Assembly: GCF_000226565.1 (NCBI RefSeq)
Contig: NC_016041.1
Coordinates: 2,852,001-2,916,000, forward strand
Direction: 5' to 3'
DNA length: 64,000 nt
From: Glaciecola nitratireducens FR1064
GTDB lineage: Bacteria > Pseudomonadota > Gammaproteobacteria > Enterobacterales > Alteromonadaceae
The notes under the pieces are model-generated. The model searched no databases and had not been told where the DNA came from. It was given only the letters and a program-made list of their open reading frames with translations. Below are positions 34,341-42,871 of the stretch, in pieces. Made by a program: the position numbers and the translations under genes. Every line of letters starts with the position of its first letter. The stretch's first letter is position 1.

Positions 34341-34684
34341 AAATTAAAGGACTAATTATTGTTGCTGCTGTGGTGTTGCTATCAGCATGCAATAGCACGC
34401 AAGGTGGTTTGTACTGGGGCAATTATTCTGACAGCTTATACAACTATAAAAAAGAACCAGGAGAAGCAACGCGCAAGCAGCACGTTAAGTCACTTAACGA
34501 TATTGTTGCGACCAGTGACAAAAAAGGGATCCGTGTTCCACCAGGTGTATTGGTCGAATTAGCCATTATGGAAATTGAGAGCGGTCGCCCTGACAATGCG
34601 GATACTTTATTAGACAGAGAGCTTGCACTCTACCCTGAATCAAAAACACTCGTGCTTGAATTGAAAAAAAGAAATGGGGCTTAA
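34337..34684 (+). CDS. DUF4810 family lipoprotein
   Basis: A 115-residue protein with a lipobox LLSAC (Cys18). The pattern GGLYWGNYSDSLYNYKKEPG and the PPGVLVELAIMEIESGRPDNADTLLDRELALYPES segment are the DUF4810 signature. The latter looks like a TPR-type helix pair. It is coupled by overlap to the small lipoprotein upstream and is 3 bases before the GNA1162-like gene. It is a recurring partner of CsgG-like and GNA1162 proteins. Confidence 0.85.
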   Translation: MKIKGLIIVAAVVLLSACNSTQGGLYWGNYSDSLYNYKKEPGEATRKQHVKSLNDIVATSDKKGIRVPPGVLVELAIMEIESGRPDNADTLLDRELALYPESKTLVLELKKRNGA

Positions 34685-34687
34685 GCA

Positions 34688-35392
34688 ATGACTAAGATGA
34701 TAAAAACAATAAAACTCGTTTCTATGCTAAGCGTTGTCGCCCTGGGCTTAAGTGGTTGTGCCGGTTCATTTGTTACTAAAGAAGAAGCATTTCCGAAAAT
34801 GTACCAAGCTAGACCCGTTTCCATATTAGTGATACCTGCCGTCAACAATACAACGGCTGCGGAAGCAACGGAATATTATGCAACAACCGTTGCTGAACCG
34901 CTTACTCGCATGGGTTATTACGTGCTGCCTATTGAAGTTACAAATAGACTGATTCAAGAACAAGGTATTGTAGATGGTGCTCAATTAGCTAGTGTTGATG
35001 CTGGTTTATTTAAAACCATGTACGGTGCTGACGCTATTATGTATGTAACTATAAACCAATGGGATACATCTTATTTCGTGGTCGGTGGCAGCGTTACGGT
35101 AGGCATAGCGTATGAATTGGTTTCGACTACCAGCAAAGAGGTGCTCTGGCAATATGCCGATACCGTTGTTGTCGATACTGGAGGAGGTAATTCGGGTGGC
35201 GGTTTAATTGGTGCGATTATATCTACTGCAATCAATACGGCGATGACTGACTACGTACCCTTGGCTAAACAAGTTAACTACACCGCTCTTTCTACCATGC
35301 CTTATGGCGGCTATCACGCTCAGTCAGGAATGGACCAAAAAGCTCAAGCTGTAAATAAAAACAAAGCCGGCGTTGTTGCCGTGAGTAACTAA
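34688..35392 (+). CDS. GNA1162/DUF799 family lipoprotein
   Basis: A 234-residue lipoprotein with LGLSGC (Cys24). The mature protein has the DUF799 pattern FPKMYQARPVSILVIPAVNNTTAAEATEYYATTVAEPLTRMGYYVLPIEV and DAGLFKTMYGADAIMYVTINQWDTSYFVV. The Neisseria antigen GNA1162 belongs to this family and has a TolB-like fold. The operon neighbours are CsgG-like and DUF4810 lipoproteins. It probably sits on the periplasmic side of the outer membrane as part of that complex. Confidence 0.9.
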   Translation: MTKMIKTIKLVSMLSVVALGLSGCAGSFVTKEEAFPKMYQARPVSILVIPAVNNTTAAEATEYYATTVAEPLTRMGYYVLPIEVTNRLIQEQGIVDGAQLASVDAGLFKTMYGADAIMYVTINQWDTSYFVVGGSVTVGIAYELVSTTSKEVLWQYADTVVVDTGGGNSGGGLIGAIISTAINTAMTDYVPLAKQVNYTALSTMPYGGYHAQSGMDQKAQAVNKNKAGVVAVSN

Positions 35393-35402
35393 AAGTAACA
35401 AA

Positions 35403-35432
35403 AAAAACCCGCTTTAAGAAAGCGGGTCTTTA
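35403..35432. terminator. Bidirectional terminator between the GNA1162 operon and the PEP-CTERM gene
   Basis: A 9-base stem (ACCCGCTTT / AAAGCGGGT) with a 3-base loop lies at 35407-35427. On the plus strand CTTT follows, and on the minus strand a run of seven T follows. It can stop both converging genes. Confidence 0.88.
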
Positions 35433-35444
35433 ACTTCTTTATCT

Positions 35445-36125
35445 TTAAGCGCGTCGTCTCTTAGCGAAACCAAGCAGCATTAATGACAAGCCAAATAAAC
35501 CTAAAGTTGCCGGTGCTGACACTGCGGTTATTCTAACATTATCAAGACCAAAACCTTCATCTCTCCAGTTAGTTCCATACCAACTTTGGTCTGTATTACC
35601 TATAAAACCGAAGCTTACAGCGTCGCCAAAGCTGGTAAATGTTTTAGTATATCTGTAGATAGACACGCCTGGGTTGTTTACATATGCCGGCAAAAAACCG
35701 AAGTCATTGATGTCATAACTAACAAAGGTGCCATTAGTTGGTCCGGTGTGTGTGTTGTTACCGCCCGCTCGTTTGACTAACCTAAAAGAATCAGTAAAAA
35801 CATTGTCACCATTAAAGCTAAGGGAGAAAGCATCATTACCACCATCTAAGCTTCTAAATGCGTACACATCAAACGAAATAGTAAGAAGGTTGTAACCAAA
35901 GCCACTCAAACCGTCAATCGTCAAAAACGCGCTGTTCTCACTAGCGCTACCAGTGCTCAACATACCTAGAAAGGTTTGCGAAGGAAAAGATTCAACATTT
36001 GTATTGCCTGTAAAGTCATCGGCAACCCCATCGTTAAAATCTTCGGTATATAAAAAGGCAGCGTTGGTGCAAAGCGAAAAGCTTGCAATCGCAACTACAG
36101 CTGTTAATTTTTTCCATATATTCAT
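35445..36125 (-). CDS. PEP-CTERM sorted exported protein
   Basis: A 226-residue protein with a signal peptide (1-22) and a C-terminal sorting tail: APATLGLFGLSLMLLGF followed by AKRRRA. This is the PEP-CTERM pattern of Pro-x-(Thr) then a hydrophobic stretch and arginines, recognised by exosortases in the inner membrane. The mature part is Asn/Gly-rich and beta-strand-rich (for example FSLSFNGDNVF), like a lectin-type or extracellular matrix domain. A shared terminator ends it. The upstream 224-base gap is AT-rich; I see nothing else in it. Confidence 0.83.
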   Translation of the reverse strand: MNIWKKLTAVVAIASFSLCTNAAFLYTEDFNDGVADDFTGNTNVESFPSQTFLGMLSTGSASENSAFLTIDGLSGFGYNLLTISFDVYAFRSLDGGNDAFSLSFNGDNVFTDSFRLVKRAGGNNTHTGPTNGTFVSYDINDFGFLPAYVNNPGVSIYRYTKTFTSFGDAVSFGFIGNTDQSWYGTNWRDEGFGLDNVRITAVSAPATLGLFGLSLMLLGFAKRRRA

Positions 36126-36349
36126 CTACTACATCCTAATTTACATTTAATTAAAACAACAATGTTCGATGTGAATATGCATGATACATACCATTTTTTA
36201 AACTTAATTTTTTCAATAACTTACACACGCCAGCTTTATTATTGTAAAAAAACCTGACACATGTAAGATGAATTAGCGTTGCTGAACATCGACCATTTAA
36301 CCTCAGTCTCATTACTAAGCTTTATTGCTGGCTTTTTATGTTTATGACA

Positions 36350-38341
36350 TCACTCAGCGTCGGGCGAATAAAGCGCTTTAAGTTTTTCAACACGCATGCG
36401 TAAATCATCCGCATTCACATCCCGCGCAGCAACTGGCTCGCCAACCGACACCGAGACCAACGACCATTTAAGACGCGGCAAACGCCATTTAGTTTTACGA
36501 CTAAACATGCTGCCCCACAAACCACCGAGATGCAGCGGTATAACCGGCACAGGTGAGCGTTCGATAATTCTTTCGATACCGCGACGAAATACATCAATTG
36601 AGCCATCATCGCTTAATTTACCCTCAGGAAAAATCCCAACTAATTCACCACCTTCGAGTGCCTCTGCAACATCATCAAAAGCTTTCTTAAATGCTTCTGG
36701 GTTCGCTTTTTCACTATCAATCGGGATCGCTTTAGCCATTTTGAATAACCAATGCAACGCTGGAGAGTGATAAATAGGTGCAAACACCACAAATCGAATG
36801 GGCCTTGGTGAAGCGGCTAAAATAAACATCCAGTCAACAAAACTGACGTGATTTCCAATGACCACTGCCGGACCTTCATCTGGAATGTTTTTCTCTCCAG
36901 TAGTGCGCACTCGATACATACAAATAGCCAGTATGTAGATAACAAAACGAAGAAAGAACTCAGGCACTTTGGTATAAATATAAATTGAAATGAGCAGATT
37001 CAAAGCGGCTAATAACAACAACAGCTGTGGAATACTCCATTCAAAAACAGATAAGGTCACAATGCTTAAAATGGCGCTTCCCACCATAAACAAAGCGTTC
37101 AACACGTTATTGGCAGCGATAACTCGTGAACGACTGTCTTCGCTTGTACGCTGTTGAATTAACGCATACAGCGGCACCGTATAGAAGCCAGCAGCAATAC
37201 CAATCGCCCCCATCCATACCAGATGCCACAGCATATCACCCGTATTTACTACTTGGCTTAAGGTAAGCAGAACATCAGTGGGTTCGTAGTAGGCTGTGAT
37301 TGCGGGCTCTTGGCTTAACAAATACAAAAATAGTGTAATCAGGATGGCACCAAAAGGCACAATTCCCAATTCGATTCTAGAGCGCGAGAGCTTTTCACAA
37401 AGCAGCGAGCCAATCGCGATACTCAAAGAGAATACAACGAGTGCACTGGTAACTACCAGTTCATCACCGCCCATCACGTGTTTCACGTAGTTTGGAAGCG
37501 AGGTTAGAATAATCGCGCCTATCAACCAAAACCAACTGATACCAACAACCGACTTTCCAACCGATTCAGTTTGAGCATTCAGCGCCTGAAAGACATTTTT
37601 TGTGGAAGATATAATGTTAAACGTAAAGCGTAAGTTAGGCTCATTCGCTTCGCTAATGGGAATGAACCGACTGCAAATATAACCGACCGCCGCCAAGCCT
37701 AAAATTGCGATGCTAATATACGTTGGTCCCGCTTCTTGAGTAATGTAATAAGTACCAAATATGGTGCCGAGTAAAATGGCCACAAAAGTACCAGATTCAA
37801 CTAAGCCATTTGCTTTGGTGAGTTCATTTCGTGCAACGTGCTGTGGCAAAATAGAGTACTTGAGAGGGCCAAAGAAAGTGCTTTGCAGGCCCATAAAAAA
37901 AACAGTAACTAGCATCAACCAAACCAATTGAGTCATTATCGAAACTGCACCGATAACCATAATAGGCAATTCGCATAACTTAACGATTCGGATAAGTTTC
38001 GACTTTTCCGTTTTCTCAGCCAGTTGACCCGCCATGCCGGAAAATAAGAAAAAGGGTAGGATAAAAAGACCGGCTGCCAAGTTTGAATATAAGGCGCCAT
38101 CGGCCACCGTCGCAGCTTGAAATATCAGCAGCAATAGCACAGCCTGCTTGTAAACGTTGTCGTTTAATGCTGTAAAAAATTGAGTTACAAATAGCGGAAG
38201 AAAGCGCTTACTGCTGAGTAAACCGCCTTTGAAATGGTCTGGGTTTTGGTTTTTTGTTGGCGGTATGATTAATGGCTCTTTACTGGCTGAAGGCTCTTTA
38301 TTGGCTGAAGGCTCTTCACCCTTCGGTATATTCTCGTGCAT
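36350..38341 (-). CDS. MFS transporter fused to lysophospholipid acyltransferase (LplT-PlsC type)
   Basis: A 663-residue fusion. Residues about 40-450 form an MFS transporter with twelve helices, LplT-like (RFLPLFVTQFFTALNDNVYKQAV). The C-terminal 200 residues are a PlsC acyltransferase with NHVSFVDW (HX4D) and FPEGKLS. It would import lysophospholipids and re-acylate them for membrane repair. E. coli Aas adds an acyl-ACP synthetase domain that is missing here. The first 25 residues contain a six-residue repeat (KEPSA-N/S) encoded by an 18-bp DNA repeat. Confidence 0.88.
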   Translation of the reverse strand: MHENIPKGEEPSANKEPSASKEPLIIPPTKNQNPDHFKGGLLSSKRFLPLFVTQFFTALNDNVYKQAVLLLLIFQAATVADGALYSNLAAGLFILPFFLFSGMAGQLAEKTEKSKLIRIVKLCELPIMVIGAVSIMTQLVWLMLVTVFFMGLQSTFFGPLKYSILPQHVARNELTKANGLVESGTFVAILLGTIFGTYYITQEAGPTYISIAILGLAAVGYICSRFIPISEANEPNLRFTFNIISSTKNVFQALNAQTESVGKSVVGISWFWLIGAIILTSLPNYVKHVMGGDELVVTSALVVFSLSIAIGSLLCEKLSRSRIELGIVPFGAILITLFLYLLSQEPAITAYYEPTDVLLTLSQVVNTGDMLWHLVWMGAIGIAAGFYTVPLYALIQQRTSEDSRSRVIAANNVLNALFMVGSAILSIVTLSVFEWSIPQLLLLLAALNLLISIYIYTKVPEFFLRFVIYILAICMYRVRTTGEKNIPDEGPAVVIGNHVSFVDWMFILAASPRPIRFVVFAPIYHSPALHWLFKMAKAIPIDSEKANPEAFKKAFDDVAEALEGGELVGIFPEGKLSDDGSIDVFRRGIERIIERSPVPVIPLHLGGLWGSMFSRKTKWRLPRLKWSLVSVSVGEPVAARDVNADDLRMRVEKLKALYSPDAE
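38274..38316 (-). repeat. 18-bp tandem repeat in the MFS-acyltransferase gene
   Basis: An 18-bp unit GGCTCTTTACTGGCTGAA occurs twice with one change (38274 and 38292), then a partial third. It encodes the Lys-Glu-Pro-Ser-Ala-containing N-terminal stretch and keeps the reading frame. Confidence 0.8.
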
Positions 38342-38403
38342 AGCATTCCGTACTAAATGAATATGAAGAGCCTAGATTACACGCATAATTAGTGAAATAC
38401 GAT

Positions 38404-38940
38404 CTAACTTTTTATGAGCGCTTTTACGCCGTTCAGAGCTTCAACTGAAAAGCCTCGGTCATAAAAATACAGTACATGTCCACTTGCATCTAACAGCATC
38501 ACCCGCGCATTATTCGGATTTTGGTTTCCGGTGTAACGCTGTAGTTTGTCGCCATCGTCATAAACCGTTACCACACCTTTCCATAGCTCTTTTGGTATAC
38601 CTTTACGCATACCGCTGTCGATGAAGGTTTTAAACATTCTTGGCAGCATGCCTTTAATCGTCGGTATTTCATACACAGCCACTTGTGTTTCCGTCATGTC
38701 TAAACCAATTAACCAACGGTCTATATCAAACTGAGAGTCTTGCACATAACCGAAAAGTAATAGTGTTTGCTGGCCTGTAAAGTCATTGGGCATGACAACA
38801 GTCTCCCCCTCCAAACTCTCGCCAGACGCCTTAACCATCTTTTCTCCCACAGTCACTTGACTAGGATAGTCGTAACTAGCGCAGCCTCCCAAAAATAGAG
38901 AAATAACTAACAGACTGAACAAACGTTTTATAGATAACAT
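38404..38940 (-). CDS. Unknown lipoprotein, possibly thioredoxin-fold
   Basis: A 178-residue protein with the lipobox LFLGGC (Cys20). The mature region alternates strands and helices: TLLLFGYVQDSQFDIDRWL, then VAVYEIPTIKGMLPRMFKTFIDSGMRKGI, then VTVYDDGDKLQRYTG and ARVMLLDASGHVLYFYDRGFS. This resembles thioredoxin/ATP10-like proteins but lacks a CxxC pair. I cannot assign a function. It lies 62 bases from the MFS-acyltransferase start, on the same strand. Confidence 0.72.
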   Translation of the reverse strand: MLSIKRLFSLLVISLFLGGCASYDYPSQVTVGEKMVKASGESLEGETVVMPNDFTGQQTLLLFGYVQDSQFDIDRWLIGLDMTETQVAVYEIPTIKGMLPRMFKTFIDSGMRKGIPKELWKGVVTVYDDGDKLQRYTGNQNPNNARVMLLDASGHVLYFYDRGFSVEALNGVKALIKS

Positions 38941-39141
38941 AACTTTTCCTAAGTTTTAGAAGTGAGATTCAAGGTATTCGCTAAGCTGGTCAATCGCTTA
39001 AGCAACAAAAAGTTTATTTGTATAAGTATTTCAATTTGTCGAATTTTTTACTACCTTATTACGAACGTTTTTTTGCGAGTTTGATACTTACCTTCAATAC
39101 TAGCTTTATAAACTAAACAATCAACACAGGCGTGGAAAAAA

Positions 39142-40062
39142 ATGGCCAAAGGCACTCATCAGTATCAAGACGACCCTCGCAATCAAAACATTCTAATTAA
39201 CATTAACGGCGAACTTTTCCCCCGCGAGGACGCCAAAATATCCGTTTTTGACAGTGGCTTTATTCTAGGTGATGGCGTCTGGGAAGGCATTCGACTGCAC
39301 AAAGGCTATCTCGCTTTTATCGAACAACACATGCGTCGCCTATATGACGGTGCAAAAGCCCTTGATATGGATATTGGCGTTACCAAGGAAGCCCTAGTCA
39401 AAAGGATTTACGCCACCTGTGACGCTAACAACATGCACGACGGTGTGCACATTCGTTTGATGGTGACTCGCGGCATCAAGGCCACACCTTATCAAGACCC
39501 TAGAGTCACCATTTCACCAGCCACCATCGTAATCATCGCAGAACATAAGACAGCGCTAGCGATGGCTGAAGGTGAGGGTGTGCGCTTATTTACTACTCAT
39601 GTCAGAAGAGGCTATCCTGATGTGCAAGATCCCAAACTCAATACGCACTCTAAACTGAACTGCATTTTCGCCTGTATTCAGGCCGCCAAAGCGCAAGTTG
39701 ACGAAGCACTAATGCTTGACCCCCATGGCTTTGTTGCAACCTGCAACTCTACGCATTTCTTTATTGTGCGCGACGGTGAAGTATGGACCTCAAGTGGTGA
39801 CTTCTGTCTTGACGGCATCACGCGCCGCAACGTCATCAACGTGTGCAAACACAACGGCGTTCCTGTATATGAGAAAAACTTCACCCTCGCCGATGTTTAC
39901 GCTGCTGACGAAGCGTTTATTACTGGGACCTTTGCTGGCTTAACGCCAGTATCCGAAGTAGATGGGCGCAAGATTGGTGCAGGTGCTAGCACCGTCACCA
40001 AACACCTAGAAAAACTCTATGTCTCGCTCATAGAAGCACAGCACGCCGAACAAACATGTTAG
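39142..40062 (+). CDS. Class IV aminotransferase (BCAT/D-amino acid type), divergent active site
   Basis: A 306-residue PLP fold-type IV protein. DSGFILGDGVWEGIRLHKGYLAF leads the N-terminal domain, and the PLP lysine is in THSKLNCIF. The loop that normally reads E-(A/G)-x-x-x-N-(I/L)-F near the PLP nitrogen reads here A-T-C-N-S-T-H-F-F, so the Glu and Asn are replaced by Thr and His. It then continues SSGDFCLDGITRRNVI, as in the family. The substrate is unknown; related proteins are called branched-chain or D-amino acid transaminases. It is followed 25 bases later by a sulfotransferase-like gene. Confidence 0.85.
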   Translation: MAKGTHQYQDDPRNQNILININGELFPREDAKISVFDSGFILGDGVWEGIRLHKGYLAFIEQHMRRLYDGAKALDMDIGVTKEALVKRIYATCDANNMHDGVHIRLMVTRGIKATPYQDPRVTISPATIVIIAEHKTALAMAEGEGVRLFTTHVRRGYPDVQDPKLNTHSKLNCIFACIQAAKAQVDEALMLDPHGFVATCNSTHFFIVRDGEVWTSSGDFCLDGITRRNVINVCKHNGVPVYEKNFTLADVYAADEAFITGTFAGLTPVSEVDGRKIGAGASTVTKHLEKLYVSLIEAQHAEQTC

Positions 40063-40087
40063 TTATGAACTACGCTGGGAGACAATA

Positions 40088-40828
40088 ATGACGATTAGAA
40101 TTGCGATGTGGTCTGGACCGCGAAATATTTCAACCGCCATGATGAGAAGCTGGGAAAACAGACCGGACTGCAGCGTTGTCGATGAACCTTTTTATGCTTA
40201 CTATTTGAAAACAACCCAACACCCCCACCCCATGTTTAATGAAGTGCTAGCGTCACAATCGATAAACTATGACGAAGTCGCTAAGAGTTTGCGTGAAGGC
40301 CCCTGTAATAGTCCAATACAGTATCAAAAACACATGACCCAACACATGCTGGAAAATTGCGATTTAAGTTGGACTAAAAATATACGACACTGCATGTTGA
40401 TCCGCGACCCTGCTTACGTCGTGAACTCTTACACAAATAGCCGAGGAAAATGCACGGCTGAGGACATTGGTATAAAACGCCAGTTCGAACTCTATGAAGC
40501 AATCAGCGAATTGACTGGGCAAAACATTCCCATTATCGATTCAGCAACGGTGTTGAATAACTCACACAAAATGATCCCCGCTATGTGTGCAGCACTTGAA
40601 ATTACATGCGAAGAAGAAGTTAAAAATGCCATGCTCAATTGGCCTCTTGGCCCACGAGACAGCGACGGCGTTTGGGCTGAACATTGGTATCACAGCGTCG
40701 AAAAATCAACGGGATTTGCTGAGGCGAAAAAACAAAGCATTGCGCTAACGCCAGCACAAATGAAAGTGGTAGATGAAGTGATGCCTTACTATGAGCAGAT
40801 GAAAGCAAAAGCATTGCTGATTACTTAA
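40088..40828 (+). CDS. Sulfotransferase-like P-loop protein
   Basis: A 246-residue cytosolic protein. The N-terminal [15 protein letters not shown] resembles the PAPS 5'-phosphosulfate loop of sulfotransferases, followed by DEPFYAYYL and a middle strand [16 protein letters not shown], in the position of the 3'-phosphate-binding RDP...S segment. Family membership is likely but weaker than for classical cases. It is paired with the class IV aminotransferase upstream, so a joint role in modifying an amino-bearing substrate is possible. Its end overlaps the converging PAS gene by four bases. Confidence 0.68.
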   Translation: MTIRIAMWSGPRNISTAMMRSWENRPDCSVVDEPFYAYYLKTTQHPHPMFNEVLASQSINYDEVAKSLREGPCNSPIQYQKHMTQHMLENCDLSWTKNIRHCMLIRDPAYVVNSYTNSRGKCTAEDIGIKRQFELYEAISELTGQNIPIIDSATVLNNSHKMIPAMCAALEITCEEEVKNAMLNWPLGPRDSDGVWAEHWYHSVEKSTGFAEAKKQSIALTPAQMKVVDEVMPYYEQMKAKALLIT

Positions 40829-42603
40829 TTATCAATCTTCTTAAGTAAATTTGCTAACTCATCAATTTGAGTCACCGTAACTTTGACTAAATTGTCTATT
40901 TCGCTGCTGAACTTATGCGAATTTGCTGCAAGATTGCGTACTTCATCTGCGACCACAGCAAATCCGCGACCGACATCTCCAGCTCTCGCTGCTTCAATTG
41001 CGGCATTCAACGCTAATAAATTAGTCTGTTCTGAAATACCGTTAATCGTGCTAACTATTTCACTGATTGTTTTACTTGCCTCCAACACACTTTTCATTGC
41101 TTCTTGGGTTTGACTCACAGCAACTTTTCTATCGGTAATATCAATACCTACAAACATGATTTGCGATACCTTTCGCTCGAAATCAAGCAAAGAACAAAAG
41201 CGACCGTCAATAGTGAAAGATTGACCTGCACTTTCATAAGCCACTACTTTTGACACCACTCCGACTGTTTTCATGAGCTCCTGCTCGGCGGCACTCAATC
41301 CATTCATCGCATAGTTACAGAATTCTTCAGGTGAAATGCTGGTACCAAGTCTCGCGCGCATTTTTTGATTGGCATCCATATATTGGCCTTGCGCCGTAAT
41401 ATCCATAAACAACAATGCATCACCTAAAGCCTCTATCTTTCTCGTAAAATCGAGTGCCATTTGCTTAACTTGAGTAATATTTGCTTGCACTGAAATGTAC
41501 TTTTCTAGCTTGCCATGCTTGTCAAAAATTGGGTTAATAGAAAGTGAGATCCAGTAGGGCTTGCCGTCGACTGAGTAATTTAATATTTCATCGTAAAACG
41601 GTTCTTCTCTCGCAATGTAATCACGAATCCGCTGCACCGTGCGCGCATCCGTTTCTTTACCTTGCAAAACACTCCCCGGCTTTTTGCCCAAAACCTCAGC
41701 TTCAGAGAAACCAGTCAACCTTTCAAACCCCGGGTTTACGTATTCAATAAGTCCTTTGGCATCGGTAATAATAACGGAATTATCGGTACCATTGGCAACC
41801 ATAGATAGCATTTCAAATTTGGCCCGTTTCTTTACTTCCGTTGTAATATCACTTGCAAATTTAACGATTTTTATCACTTTACCGGAAGGGTCTCGAATTG
41901 GATTATAGGTTGCGTGTATCCATACGCTGCTGCCGTCCTTTGCAAACCTCTCATATTCATTCGTTTGAAATTGGCCACTTCCTAAATCACGCCAAAATGT
42001 TCTGTAGCTGTCGGTCGCAGCATACTTAGTATCGACAAAGATTCGATGATGGTTACCGATCAGTTCTTCAGACGTGTAGCCAAAAATATCTAAAAAGTTT
42101 TTATTTGCCGCCAAAATATTGCCAGACAAATCGAACTCGATAATAGCTTGCGAGCGACTAATTGCTTCGACTTTCGAGGCATAGTCAGATTTGATTAACT
42201 TTTGCTCTGTAATGTCAGACGCAAACTTTATGATCCTCTCGACTTTACCGTTTTTCAATATCGGAGTGTATGACGCCTGGATCCACACTTCTCTTCCAGA
42301 CTTTGCTAATCGCTTAAATTCTGCAGTTTGCGCTTGCCCTTTCGCGAGGTTATGCCAAAAATTTCGATATTCGTCACTGCGGATATCCTCTTGCGTCACA
42401 AATATTTTATGATGCTTACCAATGATTTCTTTTTCAGTATATTCCATCAAATTTAAGAAATTGGCGTTTGCACTTTTAATTGTGCCGTCTGTAGAAAACT
42501 CGATAACCGCTTGGCTTTTATTTATGGCGGCAACAATGTTGTCTGACGATTTGGTAAGGAAGTTAAACACGTTGGCAGCCTTTTCATTTGTTTTTTGAAA
42601 CAT
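40825..42603 (-). CDS. Soluble four-PAS chemotaxis-like receptor
   Basis: A 592-residue protein with no membrane helix. Four PAS domains run in series: about 20-135, 140-255, 270-390 and 390-495. The first two are close copies (SQAVIEF...[10 protein letters not shown]...HHKIFV against SQAIIEF...NFLDIFGYT...HHRIFV). The C-terminus is a short MCP signalling tip, [47 protein letters not shown], ending within about 35 residues, with no long coiled coil or methylation helices. It probably senses a cytosolic signal such as redox or light through PAS-bound ligands. It overlaps the sulfotransferase-like gene by four bases at its 3' end. Confidence 0.88.
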   Translation of the reverse strand: MFQKTNEKAANVFNFLTKSSDNIVAAINKSQAVIEFSTDGTIKSANANFLNLMEYTEKEIIGKHHKIFVTQEDIRSDEYRNFWHNLAKGQAQTAEFKRLAKSGREVWIQASYTPILKNGKVERIIKFASDITEQKLIKSDYASKVEAISRSQAIIEFDLSGNILAANKNFLDIFGYTSEELIGNHHRIFVDTKYAATDSYRTFWRDLGSGQFQTNEYERFAKDGSSVWIHATYNPIRDPSGKVIKIVKFASDITTEVKKRAKFEMLSMVANGTDNSVIITDAKGLIEYVNPGFERLTGFSEAEVLGKKPGSVLQGKETDARTVQRIRDYIAREEPFYDEILNYSVDGKPYWISLSINPIFDKHGKLEKYISVQANITQVKQMALDFTRKIEALGDALLFMDITAQGQYMDANQKMRARLGTSISPEEFCNYAMNGLSAAEQELMKTVGVVSKVVAYESAGQSFTIDGRFCSLLDFERKVSQIMFVGIDITDRKVAVSQTQEAMKSVLEASKTISEIVSTINGISEQTNLLALNAAIEAARAGDVGRGFAVVADEVRNLAANSHKFSSEIDNLVKVTVTQIDELANLLKKIDN

Positions 42604-42871
42604 TCACTAATTACTTAACGGCATCAAAAAGCAAAACTAAACAATGGTTGATACTTTTGAATATCAGTTATTCAATCAACGCGCAATCAAACGAGAAGTA
42701 GATTAAAATTTAAGTGTTTCAGTTTCCTTACACTCACACGAAATCACGCTAACTTGGCTTTGTATTATTAAAGACTATCCTTAACTGTTTCTCTGATATA
42801 ATGATCAAGAAAATAAAACACTGAATTTGTCACAAATTTACTCCAACACATAAGATCACACAGAGAAAGCT

